64,000 nt of DNA from Thermoflexus sp042408815 (GTDB lineage Bacteria > Chloroflexota > Anaerolineae > Thermoflexales > Thermoflexaceae): contig NZ_JBHOQR010000025.1 of assembly GCF_042408815.1 (NCBI RefSeq), positions 1-64,000 on the forward strand. The letters are read 5' to 3'. The position numbers and the translations under genes are program-made. Of this stretch, positions 9,059 to 17,662 are shown piece by piece (the first letter of the stretch is position 1; every line of letters starts with the position of its first letter). A model generated the notes under the pieces. The model was not told the origin of the DNA. It searched no databases and worked only from the letters and a program-made list of their open reading frames with translations.

Positions 9059-10048
9059 ATGCCTCTCACGGTGCAATATGGACCCTCACTGCGAAGGATT
9101 CAGGAATGGCTCCGCGAGGATCTGGAGCGGGTGGAAGCCCGGATGCGGGAGATCCCGCTGACCTTCGAGCCCCTCAGGACCGCGGTGGATCATCTGCTCA
9201 CGGCGGGAGGGAAACGGATCCGCCCCCTGCTGGTCCTCCTGACCGGCCGGCTTTACCGGCCTGCGGATGAAGCGATGGTCAGCCTCGCCGCTGCCGTTGA
9301 GATGCTGCACACCGCCACGCTCATCCACGATGATCTGATCGACGGCTCTCTTCTTCGAAGAGGGATCCCGACCCTCAACGCCCTTTGGACCCCGGCAGCG
9401 ACCGTGCTCACGGGGGATTATCTCTTCGCCTATGCCGCCTCTCTGGCCGCGCGCACAGGAAACGTCCGGGTCATGGCGATCTTCGCCCGCACGCTGATGA
9501 CGATCTGCGAGGGCGAATTGCATCAGCAGTTCGGCGACCGCGAGGTGATGCGGAACCGGCAGGATTACCTGCGACGGATCTACGCGAAGACTGCGGCTAT
9601 GTTCGAGCTGGCCACCGAGGCCGCGGCGGTGCTGGCGCAGGCGCCAGAGCCGGAAGTCGAGGCCCTGCGGCAATACGGGGTGGATCTGGGCATGGCCTTT
9701 CAGATCATGGACGATGTCCTGGACTTCACGGGGGAGGTGCAGACCCTGGGCAAGCCGATCGGCAATGATCTGCGTCAGGGGCTGGTGACCCTCCCCGTGT
9801 TGCTTTACCTGGAGGAGCACCCGGAGGATTCGCTGATCCTTCAAATCCTGCAGGGAAACTCTGGGGATGATGGGATGATCGAAGAGGCCGTGCAGCGGAT
9901 CCGGGATTCAGAGGCCATCGCGCGTGCGGTGGCGGAGGCTGAAGCGTTTGTGCGTCGAAGCCGGGCCCATCTTCAAGGCCTGCCGGACGGCCCCGCGTGG
10001 CATGCGCTGTGGTCCCTCGGAGATCATATCCTGCGCCGGGATCGCTGA
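9059..10048 (+). CDS. Long-chain polyprenyl diphosphate synthase
   Basis: The protein has 329 residues and is a trans-prenyltransferase of the isoprenoid synthase fold. It adds isopentenyl units to an allylic diphosphate. GGKR at 50-53 binds pyrophosphate. The first Asp-rich motif DDLID is at 91-95 and the second, DDVLD, is at 218-222. A small Ala at the fifth position before the first motif fits the long-chain class, giving quinone side chains or undecaprenyl-type precursors. The start at 9059 fits the promoter at 8971-8999 and the family length; an earlier GTG at 9005 is less likely. The mevalonate genes at 38189-43139 would supply its substrates. Confidence 0.9.
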   Translation: MPLTVQYGPSLRRIQEWLREDLERVEARMREIPLTFEPLRTAVDHLLTAGGKRIRPLLVLLTGRLYRPADEAMVSLAAAVEMLHTATLIHDDLIDGSLLRRGIPTLNALWTPAATVLTGDYLFAYAASLAARTGNVRVMAIFARTLMTICEGELHQQFGDREVMRNRQDYLRRIYAKTAAMFELATEAAAVLAQAPEPEVEALRQYGVDLGMAFQIMDDVLDFTGEVQTLGKPIGNDLRQGLVTLPVLLYLEEHPEDSLILQILQGNSGDDGMIEEAVQRIRDSEAIARAVAEAEAFVRRSRAHLQGLPDGPAWHALWSLGDHILRRDR

Positions 10049-10117
10049 GTCGTTCCCCCTGGGGACGGCATGCACTCCGCGCGTTGCTCTCCCCTCGATC
10101 AGCCAAGCGTTTCTCAG

Positions 10118-11041
10118 ATGGATGTCTCCGTGATCATCGTGAGCTGGAACGTCTGGGGGTGGCTGGCCCCCTGTCTGGACTCGGTGCGGGGGGCCCTGGG
10201 CGCGCTGAAGGGGGAGATCATTGTGGTGGACAATGCCTCCACCGATGGGACACCGGAGCGGGTGCGGAAGGCCTTTCCAGAAGTTCGTCTCCTGGTCAAT
10301 TCGGTCAATCGGGGCTTCCCCGCGGCGAACAACCAGGGGATGGCTGTTGCCCGGGGCCGTTATTTTTTCCTGTTGAACCCGGACACCCGGGTTCTGGATC
10401 GGGCCATCGAATCCCTGGTGGCCTTCGCCGAAAAGCACCCGGAGGCCGGCGTGGTCGGCCCGCAGCTGCTGAACCCCGATGGGACTGTTCAATCCTCCCG
10501 CCGCCGGTTTCCCACGTTCTGGACGGCCCTCTTTGAAAGCACCTGGTGGCAGCCTTACGCGCCCCGCAGGATCCTGCAGCACTATTACGTGCTGGACCGC
10601 TCGGACGAAGAGATCCAGGAGGTCGACTGGGTGACGGGAGCCGCCATGCTGGTTCGGCGGGAGGCGGTCGAGCGGGTCGGGCCGATGGATGAGGGATTCT
10701 TTATGTATGCGGAGGAATTGGACTGGTGCCGGCGGATGCGGGCGGCGGGCTGGCGGGTGCTTTATTATCCCCGGGCGAAGGTGATCCACTATGGGGGGCG
10801 GAGCAGCGATCAGGTGCCCGCAGTGCAGCATCTGGCCTTCCAGCGAAGCAAAGTCCGTTATTTTCGGAAGCATCATGGCCTGATGACCGCCGCCGCTCTG
10901 CGGGCGTTTCTGATCGGACAATACCTGTGGCAGATACTGGTGGAAGGATTGAAGGCGGCCCTGGGGCACAAACGGGCGATGCGCTGGAAGCGGGTTCGGA
11001 TCTATGCGCAGGTTGTGCGAGGCCTACTGGTGGATCAATGA
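10118..11041 (+). CDS. GT2 family glycosyltransferase (rhamnosyltransferase-like)
   Basis: The protein has 307 residues and the GT-A fold of family GT2. The opening strand is VSVIIVSWN, followed by VVDNASTDGTPE, NRGFPAANNQG and the metal-binding LNPDTRV (a DxD variant). The acceptor-side motif GPMDEGFFMYAEELDWCRRM is typical of WbbL-like rhamnosyltransferases. It probably transfers a sugar to a lipid-linked glycan at the inner membrane face; the sugar is not defined. An in-frame ATG at 10070 would add 16 residues, but the family normally starts at MDVSVIIVSW. The linked gmd and reductase genes make a deoxyhexose donor plausible. Confidence 0.88.
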   Translation: MDVSVIIVSWNVWGWLAPCLDSVRGALGALKGEIIVVDNASTDGTPERVRKAFPEVRLLVNSVNRGFPAANNQGMAVARGRYFFLLNPDTRVLDRAIESLVAFAEKHPEAGVVGPQLLNPDGTVQSSRRRFPTFWTALFESTWWQPYAPRRILQHYYVLDRSDEEIQEVDWVTGAAMLVRREAVERVGPMDEGFFMYAEELDWCRRMRAAGWRVLYYPRAKVIHYGGRSSDQVPAVQHLAFQRSKVRYFRKHHGLMTAAALRAFLIGQYLWQILVEGLKAALGHKRAMRWKRVRIYAQVVRGLLVDQ

Positions 11042-11133
11042 AAAAGCAAGACGACCGGCTTAGGCCTATAGGCCCCTCCCCAGAGGGGAAGGGAGGATTG
11101 TCGTTGTTGTCTCCAGAAAGGGGTGAACAGACC

Positions 11134-11919
11134 ATGTCCTCTTCCCATCTGGAGATCCGGGCGGTCCTTCTCGATCTGGATGGCACCCTTTACACGGCGG
11201 AGGGACCGATCCCGGGCGCAGTGGAAGCCGTCCGGGCCCTCCGGACCCGTGGGATGACGGTCCGCTTTGTCACCAACACCACGACCCGCAGCCGCCGTGC
11301 CCTGGCCGAGCGGTTGACCCTCATGGGCTTCCCCGCTCTCCCGGAGGAGATCTACAGCCCTCCATGGGCTGCTGGTCGCTTCCTGAAGGCCCAGGGCGCC
11401 CGGGCTTTCCTGCTGATCCCCGAGGGTGCCCGGGAGGACTTCGCAGGCGTCCAGGAGGATGAGCAACGGCCCGATTATGTGGTGGTGGGCGACCTGGGGG
11501 ATGCGTGGACCTTTGATAAGCTGAACCGGGCGTTCCGGTTGATCCTGGAGGAGGGCGCGGCGCTCATCGGGCTGGGGCGGACCCGCTATTATCGGGCGGC
11601 GGATGGGCTCCGGCTGGATGTGGGGCCCTTCATTGCCGCCCTCGAGGAGGCGACCGGCCAGAAGGCTCTGATCCTCGGGAAGCCGGATCCCGCCTTCTTC
11701 CGGTTGATCCTCGAGGATCTCCATGGGCCGCCGGAGCAGGCCGCAATGGTGGGAGACGACATCGAGATCGATGTCGGCGGGGCGCAATCGGTGGGGATGT
11801 GGGGCGTCCTGGTGCGGACCGGCAAATTCCGACCGGCAGATCTGGAGGGATCGGTCCGACCGGATGCCATCCTAAGCTCCGTGGCGGAGCTCCCCGCGTG
11901 GCTGACGGGAACAAGGTGA
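11134..11919 (+). CDS. HAD-superfamily IIA sugar-phosphatase-like hydrolase (NagD type)
   Basis: The protein has 261 residues. The catalytic DLDGT is at 14-18 with the nucleophile Asp14. Motif II lies in FVTNTTTRS, motif III around LGKPDPAFF, and motif IV is MVGDDIEIDVGGAQ. The cap type and TNTTTRS segment fit subfamily IIA (NagD, pyridoxal-phosphatase, LHPP-like). The substrate is not predictable. The ATG at 11134 has AAAGGGGTG about nine bases upstream, so the long upstream extension in the same frame, which runs through the GT2 gene, is rejected. Confidence 0.88.
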   Translation: MSSSHLEIRAVLLDLDGTLYTAEGPIPGAVEAVRALRTRGMTVRFVTNTTTRSRRALAERLTLMGFPALPEEIYSPPWAAGRFLKAQGARAFLLIPEGAREDFAGVQEDEQRPDYVVVGDLGDAWTFDKLNRAFRLILEEGAALIGLGRTRYYRAADGLRLDVGPFIAALEEATGQKALILGKPDPAFFRLILEDLHGPPEQAAMVGDDIEIDVGGAQSVGMWGVLVRTGKFRPADLEGSVRPDAILSSVAELPAWLTGTR

Positions 11920-11964
11920 GGGGGGCCGCCTCGACAGTCCCCATCCCGGTTTCCTCCGTTCAGG

Positions 11965-12510
11965 TTACTTTCCCTTGCCCTTCCCCTGGCCAGGCGGCGT
12001 CTCCGACTTCCCACCGCCCTTCTTCGGCGGCATCGCCGGCCCAGCCTCCCCGTTCTCACAGTGTGGGACGCCCATCTTCCCCTCTATGGAAAGCCGCCCG
12101 GACCTCCGACCAGCCGATGAGGGGTCCGGCCATCCGGCGACGATGCCGGGACGCCCGTGCCGTGGCGGCCGAACCAGGCAGTCGCCTCATGGCTCATAGC
12201 CGCCATCTCCGCCGGCAGCGTCGCGCGTTGGCCTCCTTCAGCACCGCTGCGATGTATTGATGAGCCAGGATGTAGTACGCATCGCCCCGCGGCGCCGTCC
12301 AGAGAGCCTCTATCCAGGTCTTCCCACTGGAGAATCGGATTCGGTCAGGGTGGCGATGTGGTGGAGCTCTGTCATCCCGTCACAGGTGCTCTCATTGGTG
12401 ATGGTTTTGTGGAAGGAGAGCGAGCCGGAATCGGAGAACGCCCACGGTCCGATCTCGCTGGGCGTGCAGGCGAAGCCAGCAGGAGGGAGGTGTTCTTCTC
12501 GGGCGACTAT
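11965..12510 (-). pseudogene. Frameshifted remnant of a secreted surface protein (C-terminal domain)
   Basis: No intact gene is present, but protein-like sequence can be followed through four frames on the minus strand. The segments are about 12510-12310 (contains GPWAFSDSGSLSFHKTITN, ends TAG), 12332-12225 (WIEALWTAPRGDAYYILAHQ and YIAAVLKEANA), 12222-12084 (AAMSHEATAWFGRHGTGVPA, ends TAG) and 12083-11965 (EGKMGVPHCENGEAGPAMPP and a Lys/Gly-rich tail ending TAA). The order and spacing resemble the C-terminal domain of secreted proteins with a DAYYILAHQYIAAxLN core, as I recall it. The N-terminus and signal peptide are missing. At least three frameshifts in about 550 bases indicate decay rather than one sequencing error. 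Confidence 0.65.
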
Positions 12511-12549
12511 GCGGTGTGGGGAGGGTGAGAGGAAAGGGGCATGGCTGCC

Positions 12550-12580
12550 GGGCTGGGGCCACCGAAGGCGGCCCCAGCCC
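12550..12580 (-). terminator. GC-rich hairpin after the GH63-like gene
   Basis: An 11-bp perfect stem (GGGCTGGGGCC paired with GGCCCCAGCCC) with a 9-base loop lies 9 bases after the stop codon. There is no clear U-tract on the minus strand, so it may be a weak terminator or an RNA 3'-end stabiliser. Confidence 0.45.
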
Positions 12581-12588
12581 CCGGGATC

Positions 12589-14379
12589 TTATTGTTCTTC
12601 GCGGCTGGCCTCGATGGCCAGATCGATGAACACGGCGGAGGTCCACCCGAAGATCGGAGCCGCCCGGGGCGGACGGGCTCCGGTTTCGGGATGATAATAC
12701 TCGTAAAGATCCGGATGGCCCATGGCCAGCTCCAGCGTTCGACGGCGTAGCTCCCGGGCTAGGTCGGCGTATCCGCATCGGAACAGCCCCTCGATGAACA
12801 GGCGGTTGATGTTCAGCCAGGTGGGGCCGCGCCACATCTGCTCCGGGTCGTAATGGGGATCGTCCATGGCCACCGTGGGGATGGGATAGCGCGGCCAGAA
12901 GGCGCGGGGATCTGTCAGATGGGCGATCAGGCGCTCTGTCATCGCGGGGGGGAGCCGGCCGGTGAGCAGTGGGTAAAGGCTCAGCGGGGTCTTGATGCGG
13001 ACCGGGGTTTCTCCCCGCAGGGGCCAGAACAGCCCGGCTTCTTCATCCCACATGGCCTCTATCATCCGGCGGGTCAGCGCCTCTGCCTCCGCCTGCCATC
13101 GCGCCGCGTCTTCCCGCTCCCCGATCACCTCTGCAATGCGGGCCAGATGCTCCATCTGGATCACCAGATATGTGTTCAGATCCGGGGACTCCACTGGCAC
13201 CCCTCCGTCCCACACTGGGGAGTCATCCCATCCCGAGGAATATGGATGGTTATACTGACACAGGCCGTCCCGATCGTCATCGTTCCGCTCAAACCACCAG
13301 TTGTTCCATCGCACCAGCGGTTCGTAGATCTCGTCCAGGAAATCCCGATCTCCGCCCATCTCGTAGATTTTCCAGGCGGCCCAGGCCGTAATGGGAGGCT
13401 TGGTGACATCCGCGTCTACCGGGATAGGGAGATGAGTCACCCGCCCTTCGTCGTGAACCGCATCAGGCACCATCCCATCTTCTCGCTGGTGATCCAGAAC
13501 GAGGCGGATCTGGTCTTCCGCCAGCTTCAGGTCCACGTAGCGATAGGCCAGGGCGTGGAAGCATGCATCCCACTGCCAAACGCCCACATAATGGATCTTG
13601 CTGGGGGTCATCCCCTCCCGCGTCATGTAGTAGCGCGGGGAGATCAATCCGGCCCGCATCACCCACCAGGCGTAGTAATACTGGGGCGCCAGATCTTCTC
13701 GGACGGACGGGGCGGCGGCGAACCAGTCATGCCAGCGAGCCTCCGCCTCCAGAAAGACGGGGAGGGCCGGGCGGATGGACCGGTTGAATCCGAGGCGTGG
13801 GGTGATGTTGAGCAGGACCGCGGCATCGGGGGTCGGTTCGATGAGGAAGGTCACCCGGAACAGCCCGGGGCCGGCCGATTCGATCTGGTTGAGCCGCAGG
13901 CGGGCGTTGGTGGTGTAAGCCAGGTTGCGCACACCCCGCAGGACCCCTCCCCGGCGGTCGGCCCGCGCGGTCTCCGCCTGGGCGATCAACTGGATCCCGA
14001 TGGCCTCGGCGGGCAGGGCGAGGTAAAGGGCCTCCGGATCGTTGAAGGTCATCCCGATGATGCCACGGGGAGTGTGAAAGAACACGGCATGGGGATAGGA
14101 AACGAAGGAGGCAGGAAGCGGCTCGCCGTCCGGGCCGAGGAACACCATGCGCTCCACGATCGGCCGGCGGTGGCGATAGTCCCCGAACTTCTCCTGTTGT
14201 TTCTCCCAGCGCTCCGCTAGCTTGATGAACAATCCCGGCACCCCGGGGCGCAGGTCCTCGACGAACACCATCATGCGCGAGGACCGCTCGCTGAACGGCA
14301 CGTGGTGGAGGTCCAGCCGGCCCTTCAGCAGGCGGCAGAACGGACTCCTCGGTTCCTCCCATCCGATGGGAAAGGCCAT
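12589..14379 (-). CDS. GH63-like (alpha/alpha)6-barrel glycoside hydrolase
   Basis: The protein has 596 residues. An N-terminal beta-rich domain (about 1-220) is followed by an (alpha/alpha)6 barrel with the motifs GVWQWDACFHALAYRY, WNNWWFERNDDDRDGL and SSGWDDSPVWDGG. These are shared by GH63-type mannosylglycerate/glucosylglycerate hydrolases and trehalase-like enzymes. No signal peptide is present, so a cytoplasmic role in compatible-solute or oligosaccharide hydrolysis is likely. The substrate cannot be fixed from sequence. A strong promoter lies just upstream and a hairpin follows the stop, so it is probably a single-gene unit. Confidence 0.75.
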   Translation of the reverse strand: MAFPIGWEEPRSPFCRLLKGRLDLHHVPFSERSSRMMVFVEDLRPGVPGLFIKLAERWEKQQEKFGDYRHRRPIVERMVFLGPDGEPLPASFVSYPHAVFFHTPRGIIGMTFNDPEALYLALPAEAIGIQLIAQAETARADRRGGVLRGVRNLAYTTNARLRLNQIESAGPGLFRVTFLIEPTPDAAVLLNITPRLGFNRSIRPALPVFLEAEARWHDWFAAAPSVREDLAPQYYYAWWVMRAGLISPRYYMTREGMTPSKIHYVGVWQWDACFHALAYRYVDLKLAEDQIRLVLDHQREDGMVPDAVHDEGRVTHLPIPVDADVTKPPITAWAAWKIYEMGGDRDFLDEIYEPLVRWNNWWFERNDDDRDGLCQYNHPYSSGWDDSPVWDGGVPVESPDLNTYLVIQMEHLARIAEVIGEREDAARWQAEAEALTRRMIEAMWDEEAGLFWPLRGETPVRIKTPLSLYPLLTGRLPPAMTERLIAHLTDPRAFWPRYPIPTVAMDDPHYDPEQMWRGPTWLNINRLFIEGLFRCGYADLARELRRRTLELAMGHPDLYEYYHPETGARPPRAAPIFGWTSAVFIDLAIEASREEQ

Positions 14380-14439
14380 AGAGGATCTCGCTCCGGGTCT
14401 GGATTCCCAGGACCTCAGGCCCTGTCTGTCCTCCCCCGG

Positions 14440-14467
14440 ATTATAGAAGGCCGGAGATGGCGGTCAA
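14440..14467 (-). promoter_or_regulatory. Sigma-70-type promoter of the GH63-like gene
   Basis: Read on the minus strand, TTGACC (14467-14462) and a perfect TATAAT (14445-14440) are separated by 16 bases. The transcript would start near 14433, giving a leader of about 54 bases before the ATG at 14379. Confidence 0.7.
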
Positions 14468-14494
14468 CTTTTCCCCGCCGGGGCATCGCCGGAC

Positions 14495-15511
14495 TCACAG
14501 GCTCACCCGCATCATCCGTCGGACCATCAGGAGGCCCAGGAGCACCATGAGGAGGATCAGGCCGAGCATGGCATAACCCGGAAGGCCGCTGGTGAAGAAG
14601 CGCATCATATAGCGTCGGTTGAGCGGGAAGAGGACCAGCCACAGGAACAGGGGAAGCACCGTTAGGATCTGGGCGCTGAGCCGATAGGAGGCTGTCATCA
14701 CCCGGATCTCGTTCTGCAGGTGGACCCGCTCCTGGATCCGGGAGGCCACCCTTTCCACGAACTCCGAAAGGTTTCCCCCCACCTGCTGGTGGATCTGGAT
14801 CGCTGTGATGGCCAGAGAGAGGTCCTCGCTGGGCACTCGTGCCCGCATGTGCTCCAGCGCCTCGGCGAGGGAGAAGCCCAGCCGGACCTCGATCAGGACC
14901 CGCCGGAACTCGTCGGCGATGGGGGAGGGGAGCCTCACGGCGACCTCCTCGATCGCTCGAACCATGCTTCCGCCTGCCCGCAGGACGCCGGCAATCAGAA
15001 AGAGGGCGTCGGCCAGCTGAACCTCTAAACGGCGACGGCGGACATCGCGGCGGTGATGGAGGAGCAGAAAAGGAAGCGCGCCCCCCGCTAGTGCCCCCAG
15101 CAGGACAAAGCCGGGAAGGCGGTAGATCTGAAGCCCGGCCCAGGCGCCCAGCGCTGCCAGCCCCATCGTCAACCCCATCCACTCCAGGGGATGCCAGGGG
15201 AGATCGGCCTCGGCCAGCCGGCGACGAAGCCCGCGCGTGATCCTGCGCTCCAGGTCCCGGAGCCCCGCCAGTCGTTCCCGGAGCCACCTTTGGACACCCT
15301 GCAAGCGTTCCTCGATCGGGTCTGGCCCGGTCTCCAGTCCCCATGCCTGCGAGGCGAAGGCGAGGAATGTTTCCTCCGGGTTTCCCTCAAGAGCCGGTGA
15401 AATCCGGCCGGGCGTCTCCTCCGGCTCTTCCTCCGGATCGAGCAGGATCCAGGCCAGCAGGAGGCCGATCAGGCTGAACCCGATCCCCACAATTAGCATG
15501 ACGCTCATCAT
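14495..15511 (-). CDS. Type II secretion F-domain protein of Tad pilus type (TadB/TadC-like)
   Basis: The protein has 338 residues. It has an N-terminal transmembrane segment (about residues 5-25), a charged cytoplasmic stretch, a hydrophobic pair around the GLTMGLAALGAWAG region, and a T2SSF domain with GVLRAGGSMVRAIEEV and QIHQQVGGNLSEFVERV. Two more membrane segments lie at the C-terminus. It would be the inner-membrane platform of a Flp/Tad pilus. The ATG at 15511 overlaps the stop of the upstream TadG-like gene, and GGTGGAG precedes it, so the two genes are translationally coupled. TadA ATPase, prepilin and RcpC/TadZ genes are not in this window. Confidence 0.85.
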   Translation of the reverse strand: MMSVMLIVGIGFSLIGLLLAWILLDPEEEPEETPGRISPALEGNPEETFLAFASQAWGLETGPDPIEERLQGVQRWLRERLAGLRDLERRITRGLRRRLAEADLPWHPLEWMGLTMGLAALGAWAGLQIYRLPGFVLLGALAGGALPFLLLHHRRDVRRRRLEVQLADALFLIAGVLRAGGSMVRAIEEVAVRLPSPIADEFRRVLIEVRLGFSLAEALEHMRARVPSEDLSLAITAIQIHQQVGGNLSEFVERVASRIQERVHLQNEIRVMTASYRLSAQILTVLPLFLWLVLFPLNRRYMMRFFTSGLPGYAMLGLILLMVLLGLLMVRRMMRVSL

Positions 15512-16749
15512 CGCAGGAGCTCCACCTGTGCGGTGCCCGCCGGGCATACGGTGGGATCAAAAGTGAGTTGAAGAAATCCACCCCTCCCATCCAGCGCCTT
15601 CCCGTAAACTGCGCCGCGATCGGACCGTGCCTGGATGGTTGCGGAAAGCCTCACCGGCCCCTCGCGGGCCAGGATCAAGCCGCTCCACTGGAAATCGCCG
15701 GTGGTGATGGTGATCGCCTGGCCGGCGACCAGCAAGGGGGCGCCTCGCTGAGGGTCGTTCAGAGCGGGGTGGAGGACATATGGATTATTGGAATCATCCA
15801 GGATCAGCGATCGGGTGGCCGCCAGGGTAACCGTTGCCCAGATTTGGCCTCCTCCCTGGCTGCGAAGCAGGCGCGCGTCCCCCTCCAGGTAATACAGGCC
15901 GTCCTGCAGGCGGACCCGCTGGGCGGTAATGCACTGACCAGGAACGGGGCGCACGGCTCCTCCTGGATGCGCATCGAGCTGGATCGGCTGGGTCGGATCC
16001 TGGGGCCGGATACAGTAGCGATCTCCTCCATAGGCGTTCCACAGGGAGCCGCCGGGGGCGAAGTCTTCCGGGGCATAGAGGGGAGGCAGGGGCTGGAAGG
16101 GAACCTGCACCTGCCCGTTCCGACATTGAACGGCGGGCCCGATGTTCGCCGTCGTTCCATACTCGCATGCCCCACTGATGACGCCTGCCCCCTGGAGGGT
16201 GAGGCTTGTCCCAGCGTGGACGCTGCCGTTGATGTTCAGGAGGAACTGGGCGCGCAGATCGTTTTCTGCGAAGAGGGCATGAGCGCAGGCGGGAGCGGAT
16301 CGATAGAGGGCCATCGCCATCGCGCGGACCTCCATCGGATCGAAGCCGAAGACGCCAGCGAAGAAGGCGTCGAACCGGTTGATCACGGTGACCTGAACGC
16401 CCCGGGCTGCAGGCGGGATACTCCCCAAGCCCACTGGTCCCAGGACCTGGCCGTTCTCGTCCACATAGAAAGCCTCGAAGGCATTGGGGGCGCCGTCCAC
16501 GTTGAAAACGCCATGGGCGTCAATCGCCTCCCGCAGGGCGATCAGGAGATCCATCTCACTCCCGCCCTGACGCCGGATCTCCCACAGCCGTCGCGCGCCG
16601 GCGAGGGCCGCGGCGTCGGCGGCGTTCTGGGCTCGCCGCCGCTGCCCGTAGGCGTTGCCCCCATCGATGGCCAGCGCCAGCAGCGCCAGGAGCGCCGCGA
16701 ACGCCAGCGCGATCAGCACCAGGGCCTGTCCCCTATCTTTCAATTTCAT
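15508..16749 (-). CDS. TadE/TadG-like pilus-assembly protein
   Basis: The protein has 413 residues. The short basic N-terminus (MKLKDRGQALVLIALAF) and a transmembrane helix at about 7-28 are followed by the TadE/TadG-typical GGNAYGQRRRAQNAADAAAL segment. The rest is a long beta-rich exported domain with several Cys. Such proteins are pseudopilin-like, non-cytoplasmic components linked to Flp/Tad pili. It is the first gene of a two-gene unit with the TadB/TadC-like gene, with a four-base overlap. Confidence 0.82.
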   Translation of the reverse strand: MKLKDRGQALVLIALAFAALLALLALAIDGGNAYGQRRRAQNAADAAALAGARRLWEIRRQGGSEMDLLIALREAIDAHGVFNVDGAPNAFEAFYVDENGQVLGPVGLGSIPPAARGVQVTVINRFDAFFAGVFGFDPMEVRAMAMALYRSAPACAHALFAENDLRAQFLLNINGSVHAGTSLTLQGAGVISGACEYGTTANIGPAVQCRNGQVQVPFQPLPPLYAPEDFAPGGSLWNAYGGDRYCIRPQDPTQPIQLDAHPGGAVRPVPGQCITAQRVRLQDGLYYLEGDARLLRSQGGGQIWATVTLAATRSLILDDSNNPYVLHPALNDPQRGAPLLVAGQAITITTGDFQWSGLILAREGPVRLSATIQARSDRGAVYGKALDGRGGFLQLTFDPTVCPAGTAQVELLR

Positions 16750-16846
16750 CTTGCTCCTTGAGGCTGAATGGTCAGAATGTTCGGTCCTATCGATCCTATC
16801 CCGCCCAGTGGCTCGCCCCGATAGGACAAAGGTCCAGGGATTCGGA

Positions 16847-17590
16847 TTATTCGGTGAAGCGCTCCAGCCCCGGTTGCTTGCCTGGCCCGGTCAGCCAGGG
16901 GAGGATCTCGGGGGGGACCAGGGTGTCCACTGGCTCTCCCCGCGCCAGCCGCTGGCGGACCTCAGAGGAGGAAAGGGTCGCGAAAGCCGGGTCGAGGGTC
17001 AGGAAAGCGATCCGGGCTCGATATGGAGCCCGTGATGGCGCCCGCAGAAAGGCTTCCAGGGAGGGACGATCCCAGGGCGGGCGGGGGGCGACCAGCAGGT
17101 GAGCGGTCTGGAAGAACGGCTCCAGGGCGGATTCCATCGGGATGTCCGGGTAATAGCGAGGATCGAACAGGCGGACCATCGTGTCGCCGCCCATGACAAA
17201 GAAGAGCTCTGGCCCTTCTCCCACGTCCTCCCGCAGGGCCCGTGCTTTCTCGAAGAACCGGGCGCGGTTGCAGAGGGCCACACTCCATCCTGGGCGCTCT
17301 CGGGCGATCGCCTGTAACATCGCCAGGCGCTCCGGTAACGGGAACCCGGAGAGGGGCTTTTCGACATGGGTGATGGCGAGCAGGAGCACGTTTTCTTCCA
17401 GCCGGAAAGCTTCCCGGGCGGCCTCCAGCAGGGCGAGATGGGCTCGCGTAGGCGGATTGAACGATGCGGATAAAATCCCCATGCGCCGCGCCCCGGGACC
17501 CGCGCGATGGACCCAGCGCCATTGGGGCGGAGCCTGGGGGTCCAAGCCCTCCAGCTCCGGCGTTCGAGGGTGAGCCCTATCCTTTTGCAC
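16847..17590 (-). CDS. NadD-like nucleotidyltransferase (nicotinate-nucleotide adenylyltransferase family)
   Basis: The protein has 247 residues with the HxGH-type nucleotidyltransferase signature as SFNPPTRAH at 43-51. A mid-protein FVMGGDTMVRLFDPRYY matches the NaMN-binding region, and LSSSEVRQRL near the end corresponds to the ISSTxIR motif. It may make NaAD from NaMN and ATP. The N-terminal extension of about 36 residues before the first strand is unusual for classic NadD but seems to recur in related Chloroflexota proteins. I chose a GTG at 17590 because GGGGAGG lies 9 bases upstream; an ATG at 17608 is the alternative. The neighbouring gene repairs NAD(P)HX, so both may serve NAD metabolism. 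Confidence 0.75.
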   Translation of the reverse strand: MQKDRAHPRTPELEGLDPQAPPQWRWVHRAGPGARRMGILSASFNPPTRAHLALLEAAREAFRLEENVLLLAITHVEKPLSGFPLPERLAMLQAIARERPGWSVALCNRARFFEKARALREDVGEGPELFFVMGGDTMVRLFDPRYYPDIPMESALEPFFQTAHLLVAPRPPWDRPSLEAFLRAPSRAPYRARIAFLTLDPAFATLSSSEVRQRLARGEPVDTLVPPEILPWLTGPGKQPGLERFTE

Positions 17591-17662
17591 GAGGGAGCGC
17601 CTCCCCATCGGCTCAGAGAACCGGTTCGGGCGACCCAGTGGCCGCCCGAAAAGCCCTCTTCA

